Of a stretch of 11,630 nt of DNA, positions 1 through 6,338 are shown in pieces. The DNA comes from JBMOLL01 sp049325415 (GTDB taxonomy: Bacteria > Bacteroidota > Bacteroidia > Bacteroidales > GCA-2748055), in contig JBMOLL010000060.1 in assembly GCA_049325415.1 (NCBI GenBank), forward strand, positions 1 to 11,630, read 5' to 3'. Under the pieces are notes generated by a model. The model was not told the DNA's origin, made no database searches, and saw only the letters and a list, made by a program, of their open reading frames with translations. The position numbers and the translations under genes are program-made. The stretch's first letter is position 1, and each line of letters starts with the position of its first letter.

Positions 1-86
1 TACCTCAGAAAGTTTGCTCCCTGCTTTAAAAAGTCCAAAAAATCAGTCCGAAACTTAAAAAATTTAACCAATGTGCTAATTTTATT

Positions 87-119
87 AATCCTAAAATCCG
101 AATTGCGGATTTTAGGATT
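87..119. repeat. Perfect 14-bp inverted repeat, 5-base loop
   Basis: Left arm AATCCTAAAATCCG (87-100) and right arm CGGATTTTAGGATT (106-119) are exact reverse complements around the loop AATTG. Such a perfect stem in an AT-rich intergenic stretch is very unlikely by chance. The simplest reading is the terminator of a gene lying left of the window, although no pure T-run follows on either strand (TATCGGG follows on the plus strand). It is the first of three hairpins before the acetyltransferase gene. Confidence 0.75.
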
Positions 120-136
120 TATCGGGATTGAAAAAT

Positions 137-174
137 AACCTAAGCAGTGACTTTCTAAAGGCTCTGCTTAGGTT
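137..174. repeat. Perfect 11-bp inverted repeat; terminator-like on the minus strand
   Basis: AACCTAAGCAG (137-147) pairs exactly with CTGCTTAGGTT (164-174). The 16-base interior holds a further small palindrome, CTTT-CT-AAAG (151-160), so the folded form could be a two-tier hairpin. Read on the minus strand the stem is followed by ATTTTTC, which looks like an intrinsic terminator for leftward transcription. Read on the plus strand it is followed by AAAAC, a poor terminator. No leftward gene lies close to the right of it, so the role is unclear. Confidence 0.7.
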
Positions 175-202
175 AAAACAGCTCCATTGTCAGGCCTTCT
201 TT

Positions 203-224
203 TACCTTATCCCTTATTAAGGTA
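203..224. repeat. Short 7-bp inverted repeat in the acetyltransferase leader
   Basis: TACCTTA (203-209) and TAAGGTA (218-224) are exact reverse complements with an 8-base spacer, ending 29 bases before the start codon at 254. It could be a weak leader hairpin or a dyad operator. Its size is near what chance can produce in AT-rich DNA; only its position after two stronger hairpins makes it notable. Confidence 0.4.
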
Positions 225-253
225 TGAAAATGATGATTTAAAAAAATGGATAC

Positions 254-799
254 ATGAAACTTGAAACAGAACGGTTAATTCTCAGGCCAATCACTATTGA
301 TGATAGAGATGAAATATTTGAATATCGCCGGGATAAGGTATCGAACCGATACCAGGGATGGATTCCGGAAACAATAGAAGATGTTGAATTTTTTATAGGT
401 AAGATCTCCCCACAGATTAATGTTCCGGAAACATGGTTTCAATTTGTACTTATCGAAAAAGAAGCAAAAAAAATAATTGGGGATCTGGGGATACACTTCA
501 TTGATGCTGAAAACAGGCAGGTAGCAATAGGATGTACGCTGAATAGGGATTTTCAAAAAAAAGGTTATGCAACTGAAGGTTTAAGGGAGGTGATTGACTA
601 TTTATTTACCGGACTGAATAAGCATAGGATTATTGCCTCTATTGATCCGGATAATATAAACTCCATCATGCTCGTGGAACGGATTGGATTTCGGAAAGAG
701 GCTCATTTTGTCGAAAGCATACTGGTTAATGGTCAATGGGTTGACGATTTGATTTATGCTTTGATTGAAAAAGACTGGGCGATGATCCAACCAAAATAA
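254..799 (+). CDS. GNAT family N-acetyltransferase (RimJ/RimL type)
   Basis: A 181-residue complete acetyltransferase of the GNAT fold, which moves an acetyl group from acetyl-CoA to an amine. The N-terminus (METERLILRP-like, residues 1-11) is typical of the RimJ/RimL/Acetyltransf_3 branch. The acetyl-CoA pyrophosphate loop is QKKGYATE (101-108), fitting Q/R-x-x-G-x-G/A. It is followed by the branch's C-terminal signature DPDNINSIMLVERIGF (131-146), where the Asn-Ser pair precedes the last helix and strand. The substrate cannot be read from sequence: ribosomal protein N-termini, small amines and antibiotics are all known for the branch. The ATG at 254 opens the conserved N-terminus, so the start is secure. 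It stands alone after a hairpin-rich leader and before a decayed gene. Codon use is AT-rich, with an A8 run near 554-561, unlike genes further right. Confidence 0.9.
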   Translation: MKLETERLILRPITIDDRDEIFEYRRDKVSNRYQGWIPETIEDVEFFIGKISPQINVPETWFQFVLIEKEAKKIIGDLGIHFIDAENRQVAIGCTLNRDFQKKGYATEGLREVIDYLFTGLNKHRIIASIDPDNINSIMLVERIGFRKEAHFVESILVNGQWVDDLIYALIEKDWAMIQPK

Positions 800-935
800 G
801 CAAAAAAGTGAAGGCTGTGAATGACACACAACAGAAAGTGGTTTTCTGTGGTTCAGGGGACCTTGGTTCCTGCGCGGATGTTTCCAGGTGGATGCAAGGC
901 AGGTTCAAAATGTACGCTGTAATAAAGAGACCTCT

Positions 936-1358
936 ATGAACGAAACAGTCAGGAAAAGCCTAATTGAATGACTTGGTTAAAAGCACACCACTGATCCCGG
1001 TTTCAGGGACTGGATCAACGGATATAAAAATGATCTGAAGTTTTTTTGACATAAGAAATTCCGGAAAGGATACTTATTGGTAAAGGATGGAGCCTGATCC
1101 TGAAAGATCTGCCATGGCAATAATTGGGAAACCGGTTGATAAATGTGCATGTCCTTACGCACAGTGCAGGAATGCCCCTGTATCAGTTTGTTGTTATTGT
1201 TGCAGATGCTTTCAGGTCAGTATGTTATGCTGTTAGAAGGACCGGTAATGGTTCAGATCGGTGAGGCTTTTTTACTGGGTGATAATCGTTGTCGACTACC
1301 AGATTATTTGAGGGGAAATGAAAGTTGGAAAAAATATAGAATTCTCCGGGCGCTTTAG
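936..1358 (+). pseudogene. Decayed cysteine-motif gene, broken across three frames
   Basis: No open frame spans this stretch, yet protein-like pieces run in order through all three forward frames. From ATG 936, one frame reads NETVRKSLIE, then a stop, then TTDPGFRDWINGYKNDLKFF (residues interrupted by stops on both sides). A second frame gives GWSLILKDLPWQ (about 1089-1124). A third gives KCACPYAQCRN and CCYCCRCFQ (about 1141-1215). The first frame then resumes with EGPVMVQIGEAFLLGDNRCR to the stop at 1358. The order of a CxCP-x-C segment, a CYCC segment and a C-terminal GDxRCR matches small conserved proteins annotated as L-2-amino-thiazoline-4-carboxylic acid hydrolase-like or DUFs; this family link is from memory and is tentative. 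At least two frameshifts and several stops are needed, so decay rather than one sequencing error is the best reading. The original start may lie further left (GTG 808 gives 43 unrecognised residues). Confidence 0.65.
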
Positions 1359-1404
1359 AGTAGTTCCTCGAAACTTACTTTGGGTGAGTATTCGATTTTA
1401 CCCT

Positions 1405-1429
1405 TTTGAAAAGTCAAGCTACTTTCAAA
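1405..1429. repeat. Bulged hairpin next to an orphan Shine-Dalgarno-like string
   Basis: TTTGAAAAGT (1405-1414) pairs with ACTTTCAAA (1421-1429), nine pairs with one bulged A and the loop CAAGCT. It is followed at once by AAAGGAGGAG (1427-1436), a strong ribosome-binding-like string overlapping the right arm, but no ATG, GTG or TTG lies 5-12 bases beyond it. The WG-repeat gene starts about 60 bases later. It may be a terminator or leader element, or a relic. A weak TTACTTTG (-7-like) sits at 1375-1382. Confidence 0.35.
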
Positions 1430-1497
1430 GGAGGAGATTTAACAAATCCTTTAGCGGATTGTTTATAAAGTGAGTATATAAACCAATATCTGAGCAA

Positions 1498-3024
1498 TTG
1501 AAAACGATTACACTCTTTCTGCTTTTATTTCTCCTGGTTAACGGTGTCCGTGCCCAGGAAATGGAATATGTGAATCAACCATCTGTTTCCTTTTCAAAAA
1601 ATGGTAACAGCTATCTGCTGCAACACGTTTTCAACGGACTGAAAGTGCAGTTTGAAGCAGATACCCTGTTTTTTGATGATCTGGATGGTTTTCTTGTATA
1701 CCGCCATCTTAACAGGTATGGTATGATTGATCCTCACAAACCTGCAAAGGTATTTGATCCCGTGTTTTCAGATATCCGGTGGATCTCACCCAATTTTTTA
1801 TTTCAGGATGAAGGTGGTTTTTTCTTAGGATATCCCTATGAAACAGAAGATGGCGTATATGAGATTCTTACAGAAGGTGGATATTACGAACACCTGGATT
1901 TATTGTATGCTGATACGCTTCAGGGTATTCAGTATTTTGAAGTTACATCCAAAGGAAAATACGGATGCATGATCTCCTATGAAATGCCCGATTTATTTAT
2001 CCCGGCCAAGTATAATGAGATCCGTACAGGGCTAATCACGGATGAAAGATTGATTTTTTTTATCAGAAAAGATCAGAAATGGGGGGCGGCTTCTACCGAG
2101 GGAATCTGCCTGGAATTCACCTACGACAGTCTGCATGCGTTTACAGCCGGATCGGAAAAGACCTTGTTTTACCTTGGCTGGCAAAAAGGCAAGGTGCACT
2201 TATTATCAGAACTCAAATTTAAAAAGGGCAAAAGTAAGAAACTACTTTCTGTTTATGAACGTGGGTTTGATGAGATTCTCCCGGTTCCGGTTGAAACAGA
2301 GCCCATACAGTTTATGGTAAGAGAAGGAACGAAATGGGGGATTGGAAATGAAAGGGGGATTCCCATTTACCCACAATATGATAGTCTGCACCTGTTAAGT
2401 GAGGTATACAGCTATCAATCCTGTTATATGGGATTCAGAAATGGCCGGATGTTTCCACATTTCAGCTTTTATGACCATAATGTAAAAGATCCCGAAAACC
2501 GATCCTGTTTTCCTTCAGGCTACGAAGAGGTGAAAATTGAATACCTTGGAGACGACGGGATTATTTGTCTTTTCAGGAACGGAAATCTCTGGGGAGCAGG
2601 AAATTACAGCATTTCTGATTATATTGGTCTAAACTGGATGACCGAACCTGAGTATGACAGTATCCTGTTCCTTGGAGGGTCGACCTGGGAAGGCAGTTAT
2701 CTGGGCTGGAAAGACGGAGAAGTATGTTTCATGGGAAACTATTCCGATGAGCCTGCAGCCTGCTTCCCCTGTCAGGAAGTAGTGACGGTTACAGATGACG
2801 ATACCTATTTTTATTTACTTGATAATGGAAAAGTAACGAATGTGTTGTTAACCGGTGCATCGGGGAGAATTAACAATTTCCGACCGGTTATTCATACCAT
2901 ACTGGTTGGTGGAATAGAGCAGGAATACAGGCTTACCTTTGAAAATAAGGAAGGCAATACGAATGACTCTCAGAAACCCCCACGTCTGTATTCGCTTCAA
3001 TTTGAACATCTTGGCAATAAATGA
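1498..3024 (+). CDS. Exported WG-repeat-like protein of unknown function
   Basis: A 508-residue secreted protein. Residues 1-19 form a signal peptide (basic start, leucine-rich core, VRA-Q cleavage, with Gln as first mature residue) and no lipobox Cys is present. The body carries diverged WG-type beta-repeat cores: KYG (154-156), KWG (194-196), KWG (279-281) and LWG (364-366). These are accompanied by the repeating YDS element, FTYDSLHAF (207-215), PQYDSLHLL (292-300) and EPEYDSILFL (383-392). WG repeats build beta structures of unknown role and are common in exported Bacteroidota proteins. No type IX sorting domain, enzyme motif or membrane segment is seen. The only possible start is TTG 1498, since an in-frame TGA lies at 1471 and no ATG precedes the signal peptide; there is no Shine-Dalgarno sequence. 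A former ATG may have changed to TTG. The gene stands alone in an AT-rich stretch. Confidence 0.8.
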   Translation: MKTITLFLLLFLLVNGVRAQEMEYVNQPSVSFSKNGNSYLLQHVFNGLKVQFEADTLFFDDLDGFLVYRHLNRYGMIDPHKPAKVFDPVFSDIRWISPNFLFQDEGGFFLGYPYETEDGVYEILTEGGYYEHLDLLYADTLQGIQYFEVTSKGKYGCMISYEMPDLFIPAKYNEIRTGLITDERLIFFIRKDQKWGAASTEGICLEFTYDSLHAFTAGSEKTLFYLGWQKGKVHLLSELKFKKGKSKKLLSVYERGFDEILPVPVETEPIQFMVREGTKWGIGNERGIPIYPQYDSLHLLSEVYSYQSCYMGFRNGRMFPHFSFYDHNVKDPENRSCFPSGYEEVKIEYLGDDGIICLFRNGNLWGAGNYSISDYIGLNWMTEPEYDSILFLGGSTWEGSYLGWKDGEVCFMGNYSDEPAACFPCQEVVTVTDDDTYFYLLDNGKVTNVLLTGASGRINNFRPVIHTILVGGIEQEYRLTFENKEGNTNDSQKPPRLYSLQFEHLGNK

Positions 3025-3415
3025 TCCGGTAAATTGACAGATCAGTTTCCAGTTGATAGAACCGATCATATACCGGAGAGGATCGACAGGATCTAATTTC
3101 TTTGCCAGCTATTACAGGGTCTATAAGTGAGCTGAATGCCGACCGGGAAATTTGAATGCATTCATTGCATTTGATGTATTTCGCCAGAGATTTCATAGTT
3201 GTACACCAAAGAAACCAGAGAACCGGTAAGAAAATTTTATACCTTGTGGCTAATGGAGATGCTGACGCTCAGTCTCTGCAAAAACAGGGGGCTTAATCCA
3301 TCCGCTTCCCGGAGCAGGACCTGCCTTTTTCGGATCGGTGGATGAAGGAGCGGCAGAGAATGGCCCGGGTTTGATCAGGGCCGCGATTAGACACCCTTTA
3401 ATACCAAAAACGAAC
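3025..3415. other. Gene-poor interval, no recognisable content
   Basis: About 390 bases separate the WG-repeat gene from the start chosen for the next membrane protein. The plus frames contain repeated stops, and the open minus frames here (for example 87 codons starting at 3196) run back into the WG-repeat gene and look like nothing I know. I see no tRNA, strong hairpin or clear -33/-7 promoter. Base composition changes within it, from AT-rich on the left to more G+C-rich after about 3290. It may contain an unrecognisable gene remnant. Confidence 0.5.
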
Positions 3416-3826
3416 ATGAATATCAGGGTTACGTGGAAAGAATCCTCACCGGCCGACAGGATCATCCTGGTGATCTACATCCTGGCTTTTGCCGGTGCCA
3501 CCTTCAATCATGTTTCCGACCTGGTGGAGTTCGGTTTTTTTCCTTATTCGGCAATGTACGGCGTACCGGCGTTCATGAATATCTACTGGACCGCTCTCAC
3601 CCTGCTGGATCCCCTGGCCATATTGGTACTTCTGCTGCATGTGCGCCGGGGCTGCCTGTTCTACCTGGCCATCATGCTGTCGGATGTAACGATCAATCTA
3701 TTTGCAGAGATAAAATACTGGAAACAGCCTCTGACAGAGAGCTATGGATTGATTCTGCAGGTCGCCTTCCTGCTCTTTCTACTGTTCACCTTTTCCCGTT
3801 TTATGAAAAAAGGCAAGCCGGCCTGA
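3416..3826 (+). CDS. Small four-helix integral membrane protein (conserved hypothetical)
   Basis: A 136-residue inner-membrane protein with four likely helices: about residues 14-34, 56-75, 80-97 and 110-128. Conserved-looking features are HVSDLVEFGFFPYS (32-45) just after helix 1, MNIYWTALTLLDPLA (54-68) in helix 2, and SDVTINLFAE (89-98) in helix 3, giving buried Asp and Asn residues. It resembles small uncharacterised Bacteroidota membrane proteins; I know no function. The frame is open back to 3338, but ATG 3416 (MNIRVTWKES) sits just before the first helix and is preferred to the low-quality extension. It ends in a Lys-rich tail, consistent with a cytosolic C-terminus. It is convergent with the PadR/membrane operon, with only 3 bases between the two stop codons and no hairpin there, so transcripts probably overlap. 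Confidence 0.7.
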   Translation: MNIRVTWKESSPADRIILVIYILAFAGATFNHVSDLVEFGFFPYSAMYGVPAFMNIYWTALTLLDPLAILVLLLHVRRGCLFYLAIMLSDVTINLFAEIKYWKQPLTESYGLILQVAFLLFLLFTFSRFMKKGKPA

Positions 3827-3829
3827 GCT

Positions 3830-4249
3830 TTATTCAAATAGTTCCGCTTTGCTGATCCCCCGGATGGATCTCCTTTTTGCCAGCAGGAACATGACAAAAT
3901 GGAAGACCACCAAAAATCCCCAGTAAAGTGCCATGAGGTGAATCATGCGGATGTTTTCATACTTCGCTCCGAAACCGAGCAGGAACCAGCCTTCCGAGAT
4001 GAGGATAAACAGGAGGTAGGAGGTGAAATGAAAGCGGAAACCGATGTCGAACAGGGGCAGCGATTCATGATCCCTCTTTCCGAAATACCATCCGGCGGCA
4101 AAATTGTAAAAGAAATAAGCCACGGCAAAGACCCATATGCGGCCGGTATGACCGGTCTCCAGGGAAGAACTCAGTCCAAGCCGGAACAATACCGCTCCTG
4201 CGGCAAAAACAAGAGCAAAGTAAACCAGGTTTTTGGTGAACATTTTCAT
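3830..4249 (-). CDS. Four-helix membrane protein, second gene of a PadR operon
   Basis: A 139-residue membrane protein with four probable helices: about 8-28, 38-57, 73-93 and 103-124. It ends in a basic then acidic cytosolic tail (AKRRSIRGISKAELFE, 124-139). The ATG at 4249-4247 overlaps the TGA of the upstream regulator (4248-4246), a classic coupled stop/start, so the two are translated from one message. Small membrane proteins beside PadR genes are often the regulator's target, for example in lipid or drug stress, and that is the inferred role. It has none of the motifs of known transporters (no EmrE-type Glu in helix 1, no ABC features), so a transporter label is not supported. It has no clear similarity to the convergent membrane protein at 3416 beyond topology. 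Confidence 0.75.
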   Translation of the reverse strand: MKMFTKNLVYFALVFAAGAVLFRLGLSSSLETGHTGRIWVFAVAYFFYNFAAGWYFGKRDHESLPLFDIGFRFHFTSYLLFILISEGWFLLGFGAKYENIRMIHLMALYWGFLVVFHFVMFLLAKRRSIRGISKAELFE

Positions 4250-4623
4250 TTGCTATCCTCCTTCATAATTAAGTTGCTGATGGGTTCATTGAAAAACAGG
4301 TGGATATTCCTTTCCAGGAAACTCTCCAGGAGCTGGCTTCCCAGGCCCGTCAGGAAATAATACTTCCGTTCCGGTCCCTTGTTCCCCTCTCCGGATTCAA
4401 AATCAACCACTCCCACGTGCTGGAATTTACGCAGGTTCCGGTAAAGGCTCTGGGTCTCACAGCTCATTGATCCGTTCGAGCGCTCCTCCACGAAGACCCT
4501 GATTTCGTCGACGTACTTTTTTCCTTCTTTCAGGGCCAGGAAGATCCATAAGGTCAGTTGTCCCTTCTTGTACGTGTCCTCCCAGGCTTCCAGGAGCTCG
4601 GCCAGCAGATCGTCTTTTTTCAT
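4246..4623 (-). CDS. PadR-family winged-helix transcriptional regulator
   Basis: A 125-residue DNA-binding protein. The N-terminal half gives the helix-turn-helix: GQLTLWIFLALKEGKKYVDE (21-40), then the recognition helix with SLYRNLRKF (59-67). The wing is VVDFESGEG (72-80) plus NKGPERKYYFLTGLG (81-95), the G-P-x-R-K-Y-Y-x-L-T hallmark of PadR proteins. A short C-terminal helix (97-113) should mediate dimer formation, making this a compact, PadR-s1-like member. PadR proteins usually repress their own operon and are released by small hydrophobic or phenolic compounds or by membrane stress; the ligand here is unknown. It is the first gene of a two-gene operon, overlapping the membrane protein by 4 bases. 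A well-matched promoter lies about 36 bases upstream. ATG 4623 is the natural start. Confidence 0.9.
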   Translation of the reverse strand: MKKDDLLAELLEAWEDTYKKGQLTLWIFLALKEGKKYVDEIRVFVEERSNGSMSCETQSLYRNLRKFQHVGVVDFESGEGNKGPERKYYFLTGLGSQLLESFLERNIHLFFNEPISNLIMKEDSK

Positions 4624-4658
4624 AACTGATCAATAGGTATTATACAAAATGAATAATA

Positions 4659-4688
4659 CAAAGGTAATACTAATTTCGGATTTCCAAA
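4659..4688 (-). promoter_or_regulatory. Bacteroidota-type promoter of the PadR operon
   Basis: On the minus strand the order is TTTG (plus 4688-4685), 18 bases, then TACCTTTG (plus 4666-4659). This fits the phylum's -33 TTTG / -7 TAnnTTTG pattern exactly in both boxes. Transcription should begin near 4652, leaving a leader of about 28 bases before ATG 4623. A PadR dimer would be expected to bind around here, although no clean dyad is seen. Confidence 0.6.
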
Positions 4689-4727
4689 TGTTTTGCATTT
4701 TTTTTTCGGGGGATCATAGCCTGAGCT

Positions 4728-4759
4728 CTTGCAATTCTTGCCCCGGGCGCTTATCTTCA
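4728..4759 (+). promoter_or_regulatory. Possible promoter of the TPR lipoprotein gene
   Basis: CTTG (4728-4731), 20 bases, then TATCTTCA (4752-4759) approximates the -33/-7 pattern with one mismatch in the first box and two in the second. It lies 32 bases before ATG 4792, a sensible leader length. It diverges from the PadR promoter, with 39 bases between the two -33 boxes. Confidence 0.35.
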
Positions 4760-4791
4760 TATCGCCTAGCAAACCAGACCCTGCTGTACTT

Positions 4792-5538
4792 ATGAAAAAC
4801 GGATTCTTAGTTCCCCTGGCCATCCTGTGCCTCACCCTGTCCATGTCCCAGTGTACCTCTCCCCTGAAAAAGGAACTGGCTGAAACTGCCCGCGACTGGA
4901 ATTATGTCCTGCCCATGCCTTCTTCCAACGACAGTATCAACCTGCTGTTCATCAGGGCGGAGAAGAGCTGGTACCTGTTTAAAACGGATCAGTCGGACAG
5001 CCTTTGCGATGTCATGCTGTCGATCGACTCTACCTGCCACCAGGCCCTTTCCTTCAAAGCCTGGGTTCCCCTGAACCTCACTTACCTGAACCGGGCCATG
5101 GCCCTTGCCCGGTCCGATACCAGTGTGCACCGCCTCGTCCTGGAAGCCGACTACGCTTACTGGGTCAACGGCGACACGGCCACAGCTATACGTAAGTTTA
5201 AGGAGGTCTACGACCGCTACCCCAACAGTCATACCGCCAGCTGGTGCCTGGGACAGGCCTACCTCTGGGCGGGTCATTTCAATAAAGCCATTGAACAGTA
5301 TCAGCGTTGCCTGGCGATCTCGCCCGTGTTCCCGCGTGCCAACCAGATGCTGGGCTGGGCATATTATATGACCGGTGATTTTCAGAAATCGGCTGAAAAT
5401 TTCATGCTCTCCTTTTCGTACGGGAACCACGATGAGTGGGACCTGCGCTATGCCGCAAAAGCTTTCGGTAAGCTGAGGAATATGGGGGAGGAGCAGCGCC
5501 TGAAAGCGAAGGCCGACAGTATTGCCGGACTGATCTGA
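4792..5538 (+). CDS. TPR-repeat lipoprotein
   Basis: A 248-residue exported protein. The signal region MKNGFLVPLAILCLTLSMSQC ends in Cys21, the likely lipidated residue, although Gln at -1 is unusual for a lipobox. The C-terminal half holds helical tetratricopeptide repeats: one around 113-146 (ADYAYWVNGDTATAIRKFKE), a good one at 147-180 (SWCLGQAYLWAGHFNKAIEQ, then Y-x-R-C-L-A-I-S-P) and another at 181-214 (ANQMLGWAYYMTGDFQKSAE). The region 30-110 has no known domain. TPRs act as protein-binding scaffolds; the partner is unknown. The frame is open back to 4729, but ATG 4792 starts a proper signal sequence and follows a promoter-like element. It is followed 42 bases later, on the same strand, by the AlkD gene, so the two may share a message, though no functional link is evident. 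Confidence 0.85.
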   Translation: MKNGFLVPLAILCLTLSMSQCTSPLKKELAETARDWNYVLPMPSSNDSINLLFIRAEKSWYLFKTDQSDSLCDVMLSIDSTCHQALSFKAWVPLNLTYLNRAMALARSDTSVHRLVLEADYAYWVNGDTATAIRKFKEVYDRYPNSHTASWCLGQAYLWAGHFNKAIEQYQRCLAISPVFPRANQMLGWAYYMTGDFQKSAENFMLSFSYGNHDEWDLRYAAKAFGKLRNMGEEQRLKAKADSIAGLI

Positions 5539-5580
5539 GAAAGCCGGCAACAGGAAAACAACGCAAAATAAACAGGTGTC

Positions 5581-6288
5581 ATGAACGATATAATTTTAAT
5601 GGTCAGGGAGGACCTCCGGAAAAACAGCGATGAAAAAACCAGGCTTTCCAGTCAGAATTACTTCCGGGAAAAGATCCTTTTCCACGGGGTAAAGATGCCG
5701 GTGGTGAAGCGGATTGCCAGGGAGTATTTCAGGGAGATCAGGGTTTTGCCAAAAGCGGAGATCCTCGGCCTTTGTGAGCCGCTCTGGCAATCGGGATACC
5801 TGGAAGAGTCGATCATCGTGTGCCACTGGACGGAGGCCATCGGCAGGCTCTATGTGGAGAGTGATTTTACAACCTTTGAAAGATGGATCTCCTCCTATGT
5901 AAATAACTGGGCAACCTGCGACACCTTCTGCAATCATACAGTGGGCGATTTTATCATGAAATATCCTGCCTTTCTTGAAAACCTGAAAGCTATGGCCCGT
6001 TCGGAGAACCGCTGGATGCGCCGCGCTTCGGCGGTATCCCTGATCGTCCCGGCCAGGAAGGGACTGTTCCCCGATGACATCCGGGATCTGGCCACGATCC
6101 TGCTCACCGACAGCGACGATATGGTGCAGAAAGGTTATGGCTGGATGCTGAAGGCCGCCAGCCAGGCCCATCAGCAGGAGATCTTTGACTTTGTCATGGC
6201 GAACAAAGCGGTTATGCCCCGCACCGCCCTGCGATATGCCATTGAAAAGATGCCTCCCGACCTAAGGACACTGGCTATGGAAAAGTAG
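5581..6288 (+). CDS. AlkD-type DNA alkylation repair glycosylase
   Basis: A 235-residue all-helical HEAT-like repeat protein of the DNA alkylation repair family (PF08713). Family members remove positively charged N3- and N7-alkylated purines and, unlike other glycosylases, do so without flipping the base into a pocket. The key residues of Bacillus cereus AlkD have counterparts at almost the same positions: Trp110 (NNWATCD), Asp114, Arg148 (RWMRRAS) and Trp188 (KGYGWMLK), matching W109, D113, R148 and W187. Length matches the family (about 220-240 residues). The N-terminal part includes QNYFREKILFHGVKMPVVK (25-43), a typical family opening. Together these make an active enzyme likely, acting on chromosomal DNA in the cytoplasm. 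ATG 5581 is the only sensible start. There is no Ada or AlkA neighbour and no obvious damage-response operator. The name AlkD is used in the family sense. Confidence 0.93.
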   Translation: MNDIILMVREDLRKNSDEKTRLSSQNYFREKILFHGVKMPVVKRIAREYFREIRVLPKAEILGLCEPLWQSGYLEESIIVCHWTEAIGRLYVESDFTTFERWISSYVNNWATCDTFCNHTVGDFIMKYPAFLENLKAMARSENRWMRRASAVSLIVPARKGLFPDDIRDLATILLTDSDDMVQKGYGWMLKAASQAHQQEIFDFVMANKAVMPRTALRYAIEKMPPDLRTLAMEK

Positions 6289-6338
6289 GGACGCAGGATA
6301 TAAATTTTCGGCGGACGCAACCTCTTTTTACCGGTCAA

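Noticed and set aside
137..174. Possible integron attC site before the GNAT gene
   Set aside because: The perfect hairpin lacks the extrahelical bases and the GTTRRRY/RYYYAAC core sites, and no cassette array or integrase is present.
2933..3196. 87-codon minus-strand frame (MKSLAKYIKC start) after the WG-repeat gene
   Set aside because: Half of it is antisense to the WG-repeat gene, and the free part matches nothing known; not enough to call a gene.
3899..4360. 153-codon plus-strand frame across the PadR operon
   Set aside because: It overlaps two well-supported coupled minus-strand genes and reads as hydrophilic low-information sequence.
3830..4623. PadR/membrane pair as a toxin-antitoxin or phage-defence module
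   Set aside because: The regulator is a plain PadR protein and the partner is a four-helix protein without toxin or effector motifs; ordinary regulation is simpler.
4807..5550. 247-codon open frame on the minus strand
   Set aside because: It lies wholly opposite the TPR lipoprotein gene, whose product has a signal peptide and TPR motifs; the antisense translation has no recognisable domain and fits a G+C-rich shadow.
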